64,000 bases of DNA from Aestuariivivens sediminicola (lineage in GTDB: Bacteria; Bacteroidota; Bacteroidia; Flavobacteriales; Flavobacteriaceae). A program made the translations under genes and the position numbers. How positions within the stretch are numbered: position 1 is the stretch's first letter; each line of letters opens with the position of its first letter. Below the pieces are notes generated by a model. That model saw only the letters and a program-made list of their open reading frames with translations, was not told where the DNA came from and did not search any database. Positions 54,997 to 62,679 of this stretch are shown here, piece after piece. The stretch is taken from NCBI RefSeq assembly GCF_022662015.1, contig NZ_JAKMCM010000006.1, positions 157,314 to 221,313 on the forward strand. The letters are read 5' to 3'.

Positions 54997-55536
54997 ATGA
55001 GTCAAAAAGTTTTACTTAACGCAAAAGAGGTAAACATCATTCTTCACCGATTGGCTTGTCAATTAATAGAAAAGCATACGGATTTTACCAACACCGTTTT
55101 AATTGGTTTACAGCCCAGGGGAATCTATTTGGCAAATCGAATAGCGCAAATTTTAAAGGAAGATTATAAGGTAAAACACATTGTGCTTGGGTATTTGGAT
55201 ATTACCTTTTACCGGGATGATTTTAGAAGGGGAGATAAAACCTTAGCGGCCAATACGACGGAGATCAACTTTATAGTGGAGGACAAGAAAGTTGTATTTA
55301 TAGACGATGTCTTGTATACAGGAAGGAGTATCAGAGCGGCCTTGACCGCCATACAGTCCTTTGGAAGGCCCAGAGAAATTGAACTGTTAACCCTGATTGA
55401 CAGGCGATTTAGCCGTCATTTACCAATACAACCGGATTATCGCGGCCGTCAGGTAGATGTTATTAACGAAGAAAAAGTAAAAGTAAACTGGATGGAAAAT
55501 GACAAGGAGGATTCGGTTTATCTTATAGAAAAATAA
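54997..55536 (+). CDS. pyrR: PyrR-type bifunctional pyr regulator/uracil phosphoribosyltransferase
   Basis: 179 residues, close to Bacillus PyrR. The PRPP-binding loop VVFIDDVLYTGRSIRAAL is at about 104-121, and the flexible GYLDITFYRDDFR segment is family-typical. PyrR in Firmicutes binds pyr mRNA attenuators and also has weak uracil phosphoribosyltransferase activity. Here there is little leader sequence, so an RNA-binding role in its own operon is doubtful. It is the first gene of a run with pyrB 17 bases downstream. Confidence 0.92.
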   Translation: MSQKVLLNAKEVNIILHRLACQLIEKHTDFTNTVLIGLQPRGIYLANRIAQILKEDYKVKHIVLGYLDITFYRDDFRRGDKTLAANTTEINFIVEDKKVVFIDDVLYTGRSIRAALTAIQSFGRPREIELLTLIDRRFSRHLPIQPDYRGRQVDVINEEKVKVNWMENDKEDSVYLIEK

Positions 55537-55553
55537 AAACATAAATAATAACA

Positions 55554-56483
55554 ATGAGCGAATTAAGTGTTGATCACTTATTAGGAATAAAATATCTTAA
55601 CAAAGCAGATATTGAACTCATTTTCGATACGGCCGATCATTTTAAGGAAGTGATCAACCGTCCCATTAAAAAAGTACCTTCACTAAGAGACATTACCATT
55701 GCCAATTTATTTTTCGAAAATTCCACACGAACCAAACTTTCATTCGAATTGGCGGAAAAAAGGTTATCGGCTGATGTCTTGAACTTCTCATCTGCACAAT
55801 CTTCGGTTAAGAAAGGGGAGACCTTGATTGATACGGTGAATAACATCCTATCCATGAAGGTCGATATGGTTGTGATGCGTCATCCTAATCCCGGAGCCGG
55901 GGTATTTTTATCCAAACATGTTAAGGCCAGTATAATCAATGCTGGTGATGGGGCTCATGAGCATCCCACCCAGGCACTTTTGGATTCGTATTCCATAAGG
56001 GAGCGGCTAGGGAGCGTGAGGGGCAAGAAAGTCGTCATCGTTGGAGATATACTGCACAGTCGTGTAGCACTTTCCAATATTTTTGCATTACAACTGCAGG
56101 GAGCGGAGGTCATGGTATGTGGTCCAAAGACCCTGATCCCCAAATATATAGATCAATTAGGAGTGAACGTTGAGACCAATTTAAAAACAGCCTTAAACTG
56201 GTGCGACGTGGCCAATATGCTTCGTGTGCAGAATGAACGAATGGAAGTCAGCTATTTTCCAACCACACGCGAATATACCCAGCAATTTGGTGTGAATAAG
56301 GCCTTATTGGATGCACTCGATAAGGACATTGTAATCATGCATCCGGGCCCCATAAACAGGGGAGTAGAGATAACGAGCGATGTCGCCGATTCCAATCATT
56401 CCATTATTTTAGACCAGGTGCAAAACGGTGTGGCCATTAGAATGGCTGTGATTTATTTATTAGCTGCAAAAATAAAACAGTAA
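55554..56483 (+). CDS. pyrB: Aspartate carbamoyltransferase catalytic subunit
   Basis: Joins carbamoyl phosphate and aspartate, the committed step of pyrimidine synthesis. 309 residues. The carbamoyl phosphate site ENSTRTKLSFELAEKRL near 55-71 and the aspartate site GDGAHEHPTQALLDSY near 130 are intact (STRTK replaces the more usual STRTR). MHPGPINRGVEI near the end is also typical. No pyrI regulatory subunit is in the window. It is 17 bases after pyrR and 3 bases before the next gene. Confidence 0.95.
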   Translation: MSELSVDHLLGIKYLNKADIELIFDTADHFKEVINRPIKKVPSLRDITIANLFFENSTRTKLSFELAEKRLSADVLNFSSAQSSVKKGETLIDTVNNILSMKVDMVVMRHPNPGAGVFLSKHVKASIINAGDGAHEHPTQALLDSYSIRERLGSVRGKKVVIVGDILHSRVALSNIFALQLQGAEVMVCGPKTLIPKYIDQLGVNVETNLKTALNWCDVANMLRVQNERMEVSYFPTTREYTQQFGVNKALLDALDKDIVIMHPGPINRGVEITSDVADSNHSIILDQVQNGVAIRMAVIYLLAAKIKQ

Positions 56484-56486
56484 ACG

Positions 56487-56819
56487 ATGATACTAGATCA
56501 AAATGGAACTATTTCCATAATTACTCAGGAGAAATCCTCCATAATAGAACTGGTAAAGAAAATACAGGCCATTTACCCCAAATTGAAAAATAATAATGTC
56601 ATAATTACGTTAAGCTCAATTCAAAAGATCCAGACAGCCGATATTATTGAGTTTTTACAGCTGTCTAACACGCATAGGGCCTCCAAACAGTCTTTCGTAA
56701 TCGTTACGGATAACATCGATTTGGATGATGTTCCCGACGAAATCGTTGTTGTGCCTACGATGCAAGAAGCTTATGATATTATTGAGATGGAAGAGATGGA
56801 ACGTGATTTAGGGATATAA
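56487..56819 (+). CDS. Small STAS-like hypothetical protein between pyrB and rnz
   Basis: 110 residues with alternating strands and helices (IIITLSSIQKIQTADIIEFLQL, SFVIVTDNIDLDDV, IVVVPTMQEAYDII), like a STAS or similar alpha/beta domain. Databases in flavobacteria sometimes call this gene ribonuclease Z, which comes from its neighbour and is not supported: there is no HxHxDH motif. It is three bases behind pyrB and 69 bases before rnz, so it belongs to the same transcript. It has no obvious catalytic residues. Confidence 0.8.
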   Translation: MILDQNGTISIITQEKSSIIELVKKIQAIYPKLKNNNVIITLSSIQKIQTADIIEFLQLSNTHRASKQSFVIVTDNIDLDDVPDEIVVVPTMQEAYDIIEMEEMERDLGI

Positions 56820-56888
56820 TAAGCGCAGGTTGTTCAATGGATCTCAGATGATCAATACAACTTGAAAACAATACCGGTCAGAACTTAA

Positions 56889-57794
56889 ATGAAACTTACG
56901 ATCTTAGGATGCTATAGTGCGACACCCAGGGCTTTAAACAATACGACGGCTCAGGTATTGGAAATAAACAATCATATGTTTTTAATAGATTGCGGTGAAG
57001 GCACCCAGGTACAATTGCGCAAAAACAAGATTAAATTCAGTCGCATAAAGCATATTTTTATTTCACATCTTCATGGTGATCATTTTTTTGGCTTGGTAGG
57101 GCTTATTTCCACCTTCAGATTGCTTACCAGAGAAGCCGATCTGCATATTTATGGACCAAAGGGGATCAAGGACATTGTGACCCTTCAAATGAAATTATCA
57201 GATTCCTGGACCAACTATCAACTTGTCTTTCATGAGTTAACCTCAAAAACATCGAAATTAATTTTTGAGGACGATTTGGTTGAGGTATACACCATCCCGT
57301 TGGATCACAGAGTGTACACGAACGGCTACCTGTTCAAAGAAAAGCCTGGAGAGCGAAAGCTCAATATCAGGGCCGCTGAAAAAGCAAATATAGATGTTGC
57401 CTATTACAGTAAACTAAAGCAGGGTTCTGATGTGGTTAATAAAAATGGTGAACTGATAAAAAATGAAACGGTTACCTTAGATCCCAAAGCTCCAAAAAGT
57501 TATGCCTTCTGTAGTGATACAACCTATAAGGAGGACATTGTACCCCTAATTAAAAATGCCACGGCGCTGTATCATGAATCTACCTTCTTGGAGAAACATG
57601 CCCGTCTGGCACCTTCAACGAAGCACTCAACGGCCAAACAGGCTGCAAGAATAGCGAAGCAGGCACAGGTTGGAAGATTATTGCTCGGGCATTATTCGAC
57701 ACGTTACAGAGGTATAGAAGGCTTTAAGGCTGAAGCCGAGGAAATTTTTGAACCGGTTGAACTTTGTGAAGACGGGAAAGTCTTTACATTTTAG
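56889..57794 (+). CDS. rnz: Ribonuclease Z
   Basis: Cleaves the 3' trailer from tRNA precursors. 301 residues. The metallo-beta-lactamase motif SHLHGDHFFGLVGLI near 61-75, the N-terminal ILGCYSATPR, and DCGEGTQVQLRK near 37 are typical. Further metal ligands are seen in CSDTTYKEDI, YHESTF and GHYSTRY near the C-terminus. Like other RNase Z of the short (elaC) form it has the Gly-rich exosite region around 150-190. Last but one of the pyr run; pdxH starts 27 bases after. Confidence 0.95.
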   Translation: MKLTILGCYSATPRALNNTTAQVLEINNHMFLIDCGEGTQVQLRKNKIKFSRIKHIFISHLHGDHFFGLVGLISTFRLLTREADLHIYGPKGIKDIVTLQMKLSDSWTNYQLVFHELTSKTSKLIFEDDLVEVYTIPLDHRVYTNGYLFKEKPGERKLNIRAAEKANIDVAYYSKLKQGSDVVNKNGELIKNETVTLDPKAPKSYAFCSDTTYKEDIVPLIKNATALYHESTFLEKHARLAPSTKHSTAKQAARIAKQAQVGRLLLGHYSTRYRGIEGFKAEAEEIFEPVELCEDGKVFTF

Positions 57795-57821
57795 AAATTT
57801 GCATTAACTTGCACGACCATC

Positions 57822-58469
57822 ATGGAAAAGGATTTAAGTCATCATAGAAAGACATATGAAAAAGGGGAACTGCGGTTGGCAGATGTCCCTGAAAACCCCC
57901 TGGAATTGTTTCAGAAATGGTTTTACGAGATCGAAAGACATTTCCCTGAAGACGAAAACAATGCCATGACCATTTCGACATTAGGACGTGATGGCTTCCC
58001 AAAAAACAGGGTGGTTTTGCTGAAGCGCTTCACATATGAAGGGTTTATCTTTTACACCAATTACAATAGCGATAAAGGGAAGGACATTCAGGCGAGTCCA
58101 AAGGTCTGCCTGTCTTTTTTTTGGCACGGAGCGGAACGACAGATCATTATAAAGGGAGAAGCCGAAAAAATTGCTAAAAATTTAAGTGATGGTTACTTTG
58201 AATCACGTCCACGCGGCAGTCAATTGGGAGCTCTGGTATCCAACCAGAGTGAAATAGTTGCAAACAGGGCTATTTTAGAAAATCAACTTAAAGCCCTGGA
58301 AAAGAAATACGAAGGAAAGACCATTCCAAGACCCAAGCATTGGGGAGGCTATATGGTTCGGCCTATTGAATTCGAATTTTGGCAAGGTCGCCCCAATCGA
58401 TTACATGATAGAATCCGTTACAGACTTCAGAAGGACTATAGTTGGGAAATACATCGATTATCTCCCTAA
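57822..58469 (+). CDS. pdxH: Pyridoxamine 5'-phosphate oxidase
   Basis: Makes pyridoxal 5'-phosphate from pyridoxine or pyridoxamine phosphate with FMN and oxygen. 215 residues. Markers are FPKNRVVLLKRFTYEGFIFYTNYNS (FMN contact) near 60-84, FFWHGAERQIIIKGEAEKI near 103, SRPRGSQLGALVSNQS near 128 and the C-terminal WQGRPNRLHDRIRY. Ends a plus-strand run from pyrR. A hairpin lies about 45 bases downstream. Confidence 0.95.
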   Translation: MEKDLSHHRKTYEKGELRLADVPENPLELFQKWFYEIERHFPEDENNAMTISTLGRDGFPKNRVVLLKRFTYEGFIFYTNYNSDKGKDIQASPKVCLSFFWHGAERQIIIKGEAEKIAKNLSDGYFESRPRGSQLGALVSNQSEIVANRAILENQLKALEKKYEGKTIPRPKHWGGYMVRPIEFEFWQGRPNRLHDRIRYRLQKDYSWEIHRLSP

Positions 58470-58513
58470 AATAACGATTAAATACATGTTTTTTAATTCC
58501 CGAACGACTATTC

Positions 58514-58561
58514 ATCGATAAAAAACACATAGTATCGATTAACTACGTGTTTTTAATCGAT
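58514..58561 (+). terminator. Long inverted repeat after pdxH
   Basis: AAAAACACATAGT (58521-58533) pairs with ACTACGTGTTTTT (58542-58554) with one mismatch, extended by ATCGAT on each side (58514-58519 and 58556-58561). The T-run in the right arm makes it a probable terminator for the pyrR-pdxH run. Confidence 0.75.
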
Positions 58562-58579
58562 TTTAACACTTTATTAACA

Positions 58580-58607
58580 TTGTCTTCTAAGTAGGCTTAT
58601 AATTTTA
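58580..58607 (+). promoter_or_regulatory. Possible promoter of the CAP-domain gene
   Basis: TTG at 58580-58582 and TAATTTTA at 58600-58607 are 17 bases apart, near the Bacteroidota -33/-7 spacing; the -7 box misses the final G. The start codon is 27 bases after the box. Confidence 0.4.
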
Positions 58608-58634
58608 CAGAACCAAATCTAAATTTACCTACTT

Positions 58635-59129
58635 ATGAAGTTATTAAGACAACTGCCTGTTGTGGCACTGCTCGCATTGTCTTTAGTTTCCTGTTCGACG
58701 GAAAACCTCAATGACACTGCTGATTCCTTAGCTGAAAACCTTGTTTCTCCAGCTGCTAAGGCCATCGAAATTGAAATCCTGGATATTATTAATGATCACA
58801 GGTTATCCCAGGGATTAGATCCCCTGAATGACATGAAAGTCGTAAAATCGGTCGCCTTTTCCCATACCGATTACATGGTTGATAAAAATGTGGTTTCTCA
58901 TGACAACTTCTATAAGCGAAGCACTTACTTAAAAGAAAATGCCGGCGCTTCTAAAGTATCTGAAAATGTGGCCTACGGTTACACCTCGGCCGAATCTGTC
59001 GTCAACGCATGGTTAAAGAGTGAAAGCCATAAGGCCAATATAGAAGGGGATTATACCAATTTTGATGTTTCCGCTGAGCAGAATGATGAAGGTAAATGGT
59101 ATTATACCAACATATTTATAAAAAGATAA
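58635..59129 (+). CDS. CAP-domain (SCP/PR-1-like) lipoprotein
   Basis: 164 residues. Lipoprotein signal with Cys20 (SLVSCST). The CAP/SCP fold is shown by EILDIINDHRLSQGLDPL, SHTDYMVDKNVVSHDNFYKR, SENVAYGYTSAESVVNAWLKSESHKANIEG and the final YYTNIFIKR. Bacterial CAP proteins (YkwD type) are secreted and their activity is largely unknown. Being a lipoprotein, it is probably on the cell surface or in the periplasm. It is a single gene with its own promoter and a strong terminator. Confidence 0.9.
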   Translation: MKLLRQLPVVALLALSLVSCSTENLNDTADSLAENLVSPAAKAIEIEILDIINDHRLSQGLDPLNDMKVVKSVAFSHTDYMVDKNVVSHDNFYKRSTYLKENAGASKVSENVAYGYTSAESVVNAWLKSESHKANIEGDYTNFDVSAEQNDEGKWYYTNIFIKR

Positions 59130-59242
59130 ACATTACTTGAAGAAGTAATTTAAAACATAGCCTATGTATCTGACTTTTGAGCGAGTCCTTATTGCACAGG
59201 TTATATGATAACTTTATTGTTATTGAATTTAGCTTTAGGTAT

Positions 59243-59272
59243 AAAATCCTCTCATTCCTGAGAGGATTTTTT
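59243..59272 (+). terminator. Rho-independent terminator after the CAP-domain gene
   Basis: Perfect 12-base stem (59243-59254 with 59259-59270) around a TTCC loop, ending in a T-run (59267-59272). Confidence 0.9.
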
Positions 59273-59757
59273 ATGTTTAAATGCGGTACTGCACGACGTC
59301 AAACTTAACTATACATTCCCTTTTCAACCAATTGAACCATTAGTTGTCCCCACAATAATCGCGTTATTTGGTGTCTCTTCTATATGTGTCCAATTTTAGG
59401 ACCGCCTTACAGATTGACGAAAATAGTCTGATTTGAGACATGGAATCTGTACATGATTCAAGCCTCATATCGTTACAGCCCGTTTAATAAATGGTTATGT
59501 ATTCGTCCTTTTTTGTATGGCCACGGGATCCTTCAATACAAACCGAGAACTGATGGCATGCATACCATAGATTACCATGGTAAATATGTGATTTTCGGGC
59601 ATGACGGATGCGTACAACACAGATGCTTATTGCTGGCGAATTCATTGTAAAAACTGACCGGAGTGTATGATTTGGATAGACCTTTGTCTTATTCATTCAA
59701 TTATAGTAGCGTTTAGGCATCGGAGATAATATTCTGAAGTAGAACCCTTTAAAAACA
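59273..59757. other. Intergenic region without a gene
   Basis: 485 bases between two terminators. The ORFs that can be drawn here (for example 59453-59650) lie antisense to each other and have no protein-like features. I found no RNA gene or repeat. Confidence 0.5.
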
Positions 59758-59792
59758 TAAAAACCACTAAGTTTTGATCTTAGTGGTTTTTA
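59758..59792 (-). terminator. Rho-independent terminator of the minus-strand type IX module
   Basis: A perfect 14-base stem (59758-59771 with 59779-59792) around a seven-base loop. It lies 24 bases behind the stop of the PorE-like gene and has T-rich sequence next to it on the minus strand. Confidence 0.9.
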
Positions 59793-59815
59793 CATCAGTA
59801 TTGAATTTAGCTTTA

Positions 59816-61741
59816 TTATTGCATCTTAATGATGATGAATTCAGTTCTTCTGTTCAACTGGTGTTTGTTTTCTTCACAATTAACACTACCGTCACAGCCA
59901 TTGGTTAACCTGCGTTCACCAAAACCTTCATGGGCTGTAATCCTTGAAGGATCAACACCGTTCGAAATGAGGTATTCATAGGTTGAATTGGCTCGATCTA
60001 TAGATAATTTGTCATTATAGGTTAAAGTTCCTCTGGAATCGGTATGCGATTCAATTCGGATAACCATTCCCGGATAATCTTCGTTCATCAGTTTCACAAT
60101 TTTATCCAATTCCAATGCGGCATCAGGACGAATATTGTGTTTATCGAAATCGAAATAAATAATGCCAAGGTCTGCCAGTTTTACAACATCTCTAACAGGT
60201 GTTAACTCCAGATCCACCGTAATGGTTGTAACGGAATCCTCAATCCCTTTGGATGTGAACTTTTTATTATCGTCTTCATATTTTTTCTGACTGGCGGTAA
60301 TTTCATAATCCACATTTCTGTCAATATTGATTTCAAAATAACCTTCGTCATCCGTTTCCATATAAGCAATTTGCTTACCATTTCCATCGAGTAGGGTTAT
60401 AATCGCATTAGGCACCGGTTTATTGTTCACAATGTCGGTTACCGTTCCCTCTACATTAAGTAACGGGACACGGGTATAGGCATAGATATCATCATCTCCC
60501 ATACCACCGGAACGATTAGATGCAAAATAACCGGAAAGGCCATCAGCATTCATTGTAAATGAAAAGTCATCCTTACTGGAATTTACGGGAACGCCAAGAT
60601 TGATAACGTCTACAATTGCTCCTGATTCATCTGCAACCGTCCCAAAAATATCCAAAAGGCCCAGTCCCACATGACCATCTGATGAGAAGAATAAACTGCC
60701 TTCATTATTAATAAAAGGCATACCTTCGGATCCTTTGGTGTTTACAACTTCTCCAAGGTTTTCTGGCTCACCCAGAGATCCGTCGTCATTTATGTCGACA
60801 ACATAAATATCCGATGCACCAAGACCACCCGGTCTGTCGGATGCAAAATATAATTTTTTATTATCAGGGCTCAGGGCGGGATGCTGGGTGCTGAACTCCG
60901 AATCATTAATAGACAAATCTTCAACGTCTGTCCATGTGCTATCTTTTAGAGTAGCCCTGTAAATTTTGACCTGATTTATCCCTTTTTCGTTGCTGTCATA
61001 AACATTATTTATGAAACTGTTTCGTGTAAAATACATGGTTCTACCATCGTTTGTAATGGTTACAGGACCATCGTGATATATGGTGTTAACATCACCTTTT
61101 AATTTCGAAGTATGGTCTGCAGGTTCCTTTCGATCTTTATTTATGGCATAAACATCCAGGAAAGGCTGTTCGTTCCATCCATATAAACGTTTAATTGAAA
61201 CGCCTTCATCCCTTGTTGATGCAAAATAGATCTTCCCCTGGTGCTCATAAGCTCCAAAATCACTGAGTTTTGAATTATGGTTGAACTTATTCAAAAAATA
61301 CTGTTGCTTGGCATTGAAGATGTTGGTTATGAAATTACCTCGCTTCAAGAACTTACTTTTATTTACAACACCACCGGAATCTTTAAAACGCTGCATCCAT
61401 TTTTCGGATTCGTCGTAATTTTCGATACCTCGTAGTGCCTGAGCATAATTATAGTAATATTCTATGGGAATATTTTCCTGATTAACAGCTTTCTTATAGT
61501 ATTTAGCCGCATTTTTAGGATCGCGCAATAAGGCATAGCAATCGGCAAGACGTCTTATGGCATAATCTTCATTGTACTTGTTTTCAATAAGTTCCTGGTA
61601 CACTTCAGAAGCTTTTACAAAAGAGAACTTATTGAATAATGTATCTGCTTTTTTCTGTTTTCCATATTGCGCAGAGACTGTAAAACTCACCGTCAATAGG
61701 ATACTCACTAATATGTAATCTTTTAATTTCATGGAATTCAT
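59816..61741 (-). CDS. PorE-like OmpA-family protein with TPR and PD40 repeats
   Basis: 641 residues. Signal peptide (about 1-27, ending VSAQ), then TPR-like helices (~28-130), WD40-like PD40 repeats (FASDRPGGLGASDIYVVD and FASNRSGGMGDDDIYAYT), a carboxypeptidase-regulatory-like domain (LNVEGTVTDIVNNKPVPNA) and a C-terminal OmpA domain (IESHTDSRGTLTYNDKLS, RRTEF) that binds peptidoglycan. PorE of the type IX system has this exact order, but many paralogues do too, and this copy sits in an adhesin module. It is the last gene, six bases behind the PorP/SprF gene. Confidence 0.88.
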   Translation of the reverse strand: MNSMKLKDYILVSILLTVSFTVSAQYGKQKKADTLFNKFSFVKASEVYQELIENKYNEDYAIRRLADCYALLRDPKNAAKYYKKAVNQENIPIEYYYNYAQALRGIENYDESEKWMQRFKDSGGVVNKSKFLKRGNFITNIFNAKQQYFLNKFNHNSKLSDFGAYEHQGKIYFASTRDEGVSIKRLYGWNEQPFLDVYAINKDRKEPADHTSKLKGDVNTIYHDGPVTITNDGRTMYFTRNSFINNVYDSNEKGINQVKIYRATLKDSTWTDVEDLSINDSEFSTQHPALSPDNKKLYFASDRPGGLGASDIYVVDINDDGSLGEPENLGEVVNTKGSEGMPFINNEGSLFFSSDGHVGLGLLDIFGTVADESGAIVDVINLGVPVNSSKDDFSFTMNADGLSGYFASNRSGGMGDDDIYAYTRVPLLNVEGTVTDIVNNKPVPNAIITLLDGNGKQIAYMETDDEGYFEINIDRNVDYEITASQKKYEDDNKKFTSKGIEDSVTTITVDLELTPVRDVVKLADLGIIYFDFDKHNIRPDAALELDKIVKLMNEDYPGMVIRIESHTDSRGTLTYNDKLSIDRANSTYEYLISNGVDPSRITAHEGFGERRLTNGCDGSVNCEENKHQLNRRTEFIIIKMQ

Positions 61742-61747
61742 TTTTTA

Positions 61748-62668
61748 TTAGAAATATCTAGGTGATTTTAATTTATTACTCATAAACTTGAACTCATAGA
61801 TTAATAAAACCTCATGGGTTCCATTGGTATAGTTATTTATATCCGAAATGGGTTTTTCATAAGCATAACCGACGCGTAATTGTCTTGACACCTGAAAATC
61901 GGCAAAGCCTCCGAACGCTCCTGTGGATTCATTCAATCGATAAGAGGCACCCAGCCAGAACTTTTCATTAAACAAGAAGTTGGCCGTGAAATCGTATGAT
62001 AAAGGCGCACCATTTGTCGCTTTAACCAAATAAGAGGGCTTAAACTTTAGCGTGTTACTCAGATTAAATACATAACCTCCGGTAAAGTAATAACTCAGGC
62101 GCTCAAGGGCTTCGTAACCCTCATCGCGGTTGCGATCGTTGTTTAAAATACGTGGAGCGGACAATCCGAGATACCATTTATTGGTACTCCAAAATACACC
62201 TAAACCTATGTTGGGACTCCACCGATCCTCTATACCACGAATGGTCGGGTCGAAGCTTTGGGATTGACGAAAATCAGGATCCAGACTGTAACTGGTGAAC
62301 CCTCCTTTAATTCCGAATGCCAATTTACCATCCACTCCTGTTGGAATGCTATACGAGAAATCGCCGTACAGATATGAGAAGTTCTCAGGTCCCAAATCAT
62401 CTTGAATAAACGATAAGCCTAAACCTATTCTATCATTTCTTAGAGGCGAATGAATGGAAAGCGTTTGTGTAATGGGGCCACCATCAAAGCCTACCCATTG
62501 GCTTCTGTGGAGGCCAACGATGCTTAATGCTTCTCTACTACCCGCGTAGGCCGGGTTAATAGAAATAGTATTGTACATGTACTGCGTGAACTGCGGCAAT
62601 TGCTGAGCCAATCCAAGCGTACAACTTAACAACGCTATAGCGATTATGTACTGTTTCATAAGTTTCAT
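61748..62668 (-). CDS. PorP/SprF family type IX secretion outer-membrane protein
   Basis: 306 residues. Signal peptide 1-21 (ending LAQQ), followed by the family opening LPQFTQYMYNTISINPAYAGSREALSIVGLHRSQWVGFDG. The rest is barrel-like with many Tyr and Phe, ending in FMSNKLKSPRYF. SprF-type proteins help export and attach one particular surface adhesin carrying a type B C-terminal domain, and the adhesin gene directly upstream fits this. It is 11 bases behind that gene's stop and 6 bases before the PorE-like gene. Confidence 0.93.
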   Translation of the reverse strand: MKLMKQYIIAIALLSCTLGLAQQLPQFTQYMYNTISINPAYAGSREALSIVGLHRSQWVGFDGGPITQTLSIHSPLRNDRIGLGLSFIQDDLGPENFSYLYGDFSYSIPTGVDGKLAFGIKGGFTSYSLDPDFRQSQSFDPTIRGIEDRWSPNIGLGVFWSTNKWYLGLSAPRILNNDRNRDEGYEALERLSYYFTGGYVFNLSNTLKFKPSYLVKATNGAPLSYDFTANFLFNEKFWLGASYRLNESTGAFGGFADFQVSRQLRVGYAYEKPISDINNYTNGTHEVLLIYEFKFMSNKLKSPRYF

Positions 62669-62679
62669 AGGTTAAAGTT

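Noticed and set aside
59453..59696. Opposing ORFs of 65 and 70 residues between the CAP gene and the type IX module
   Set aside because: They are antisense to each other with no start context or motif.
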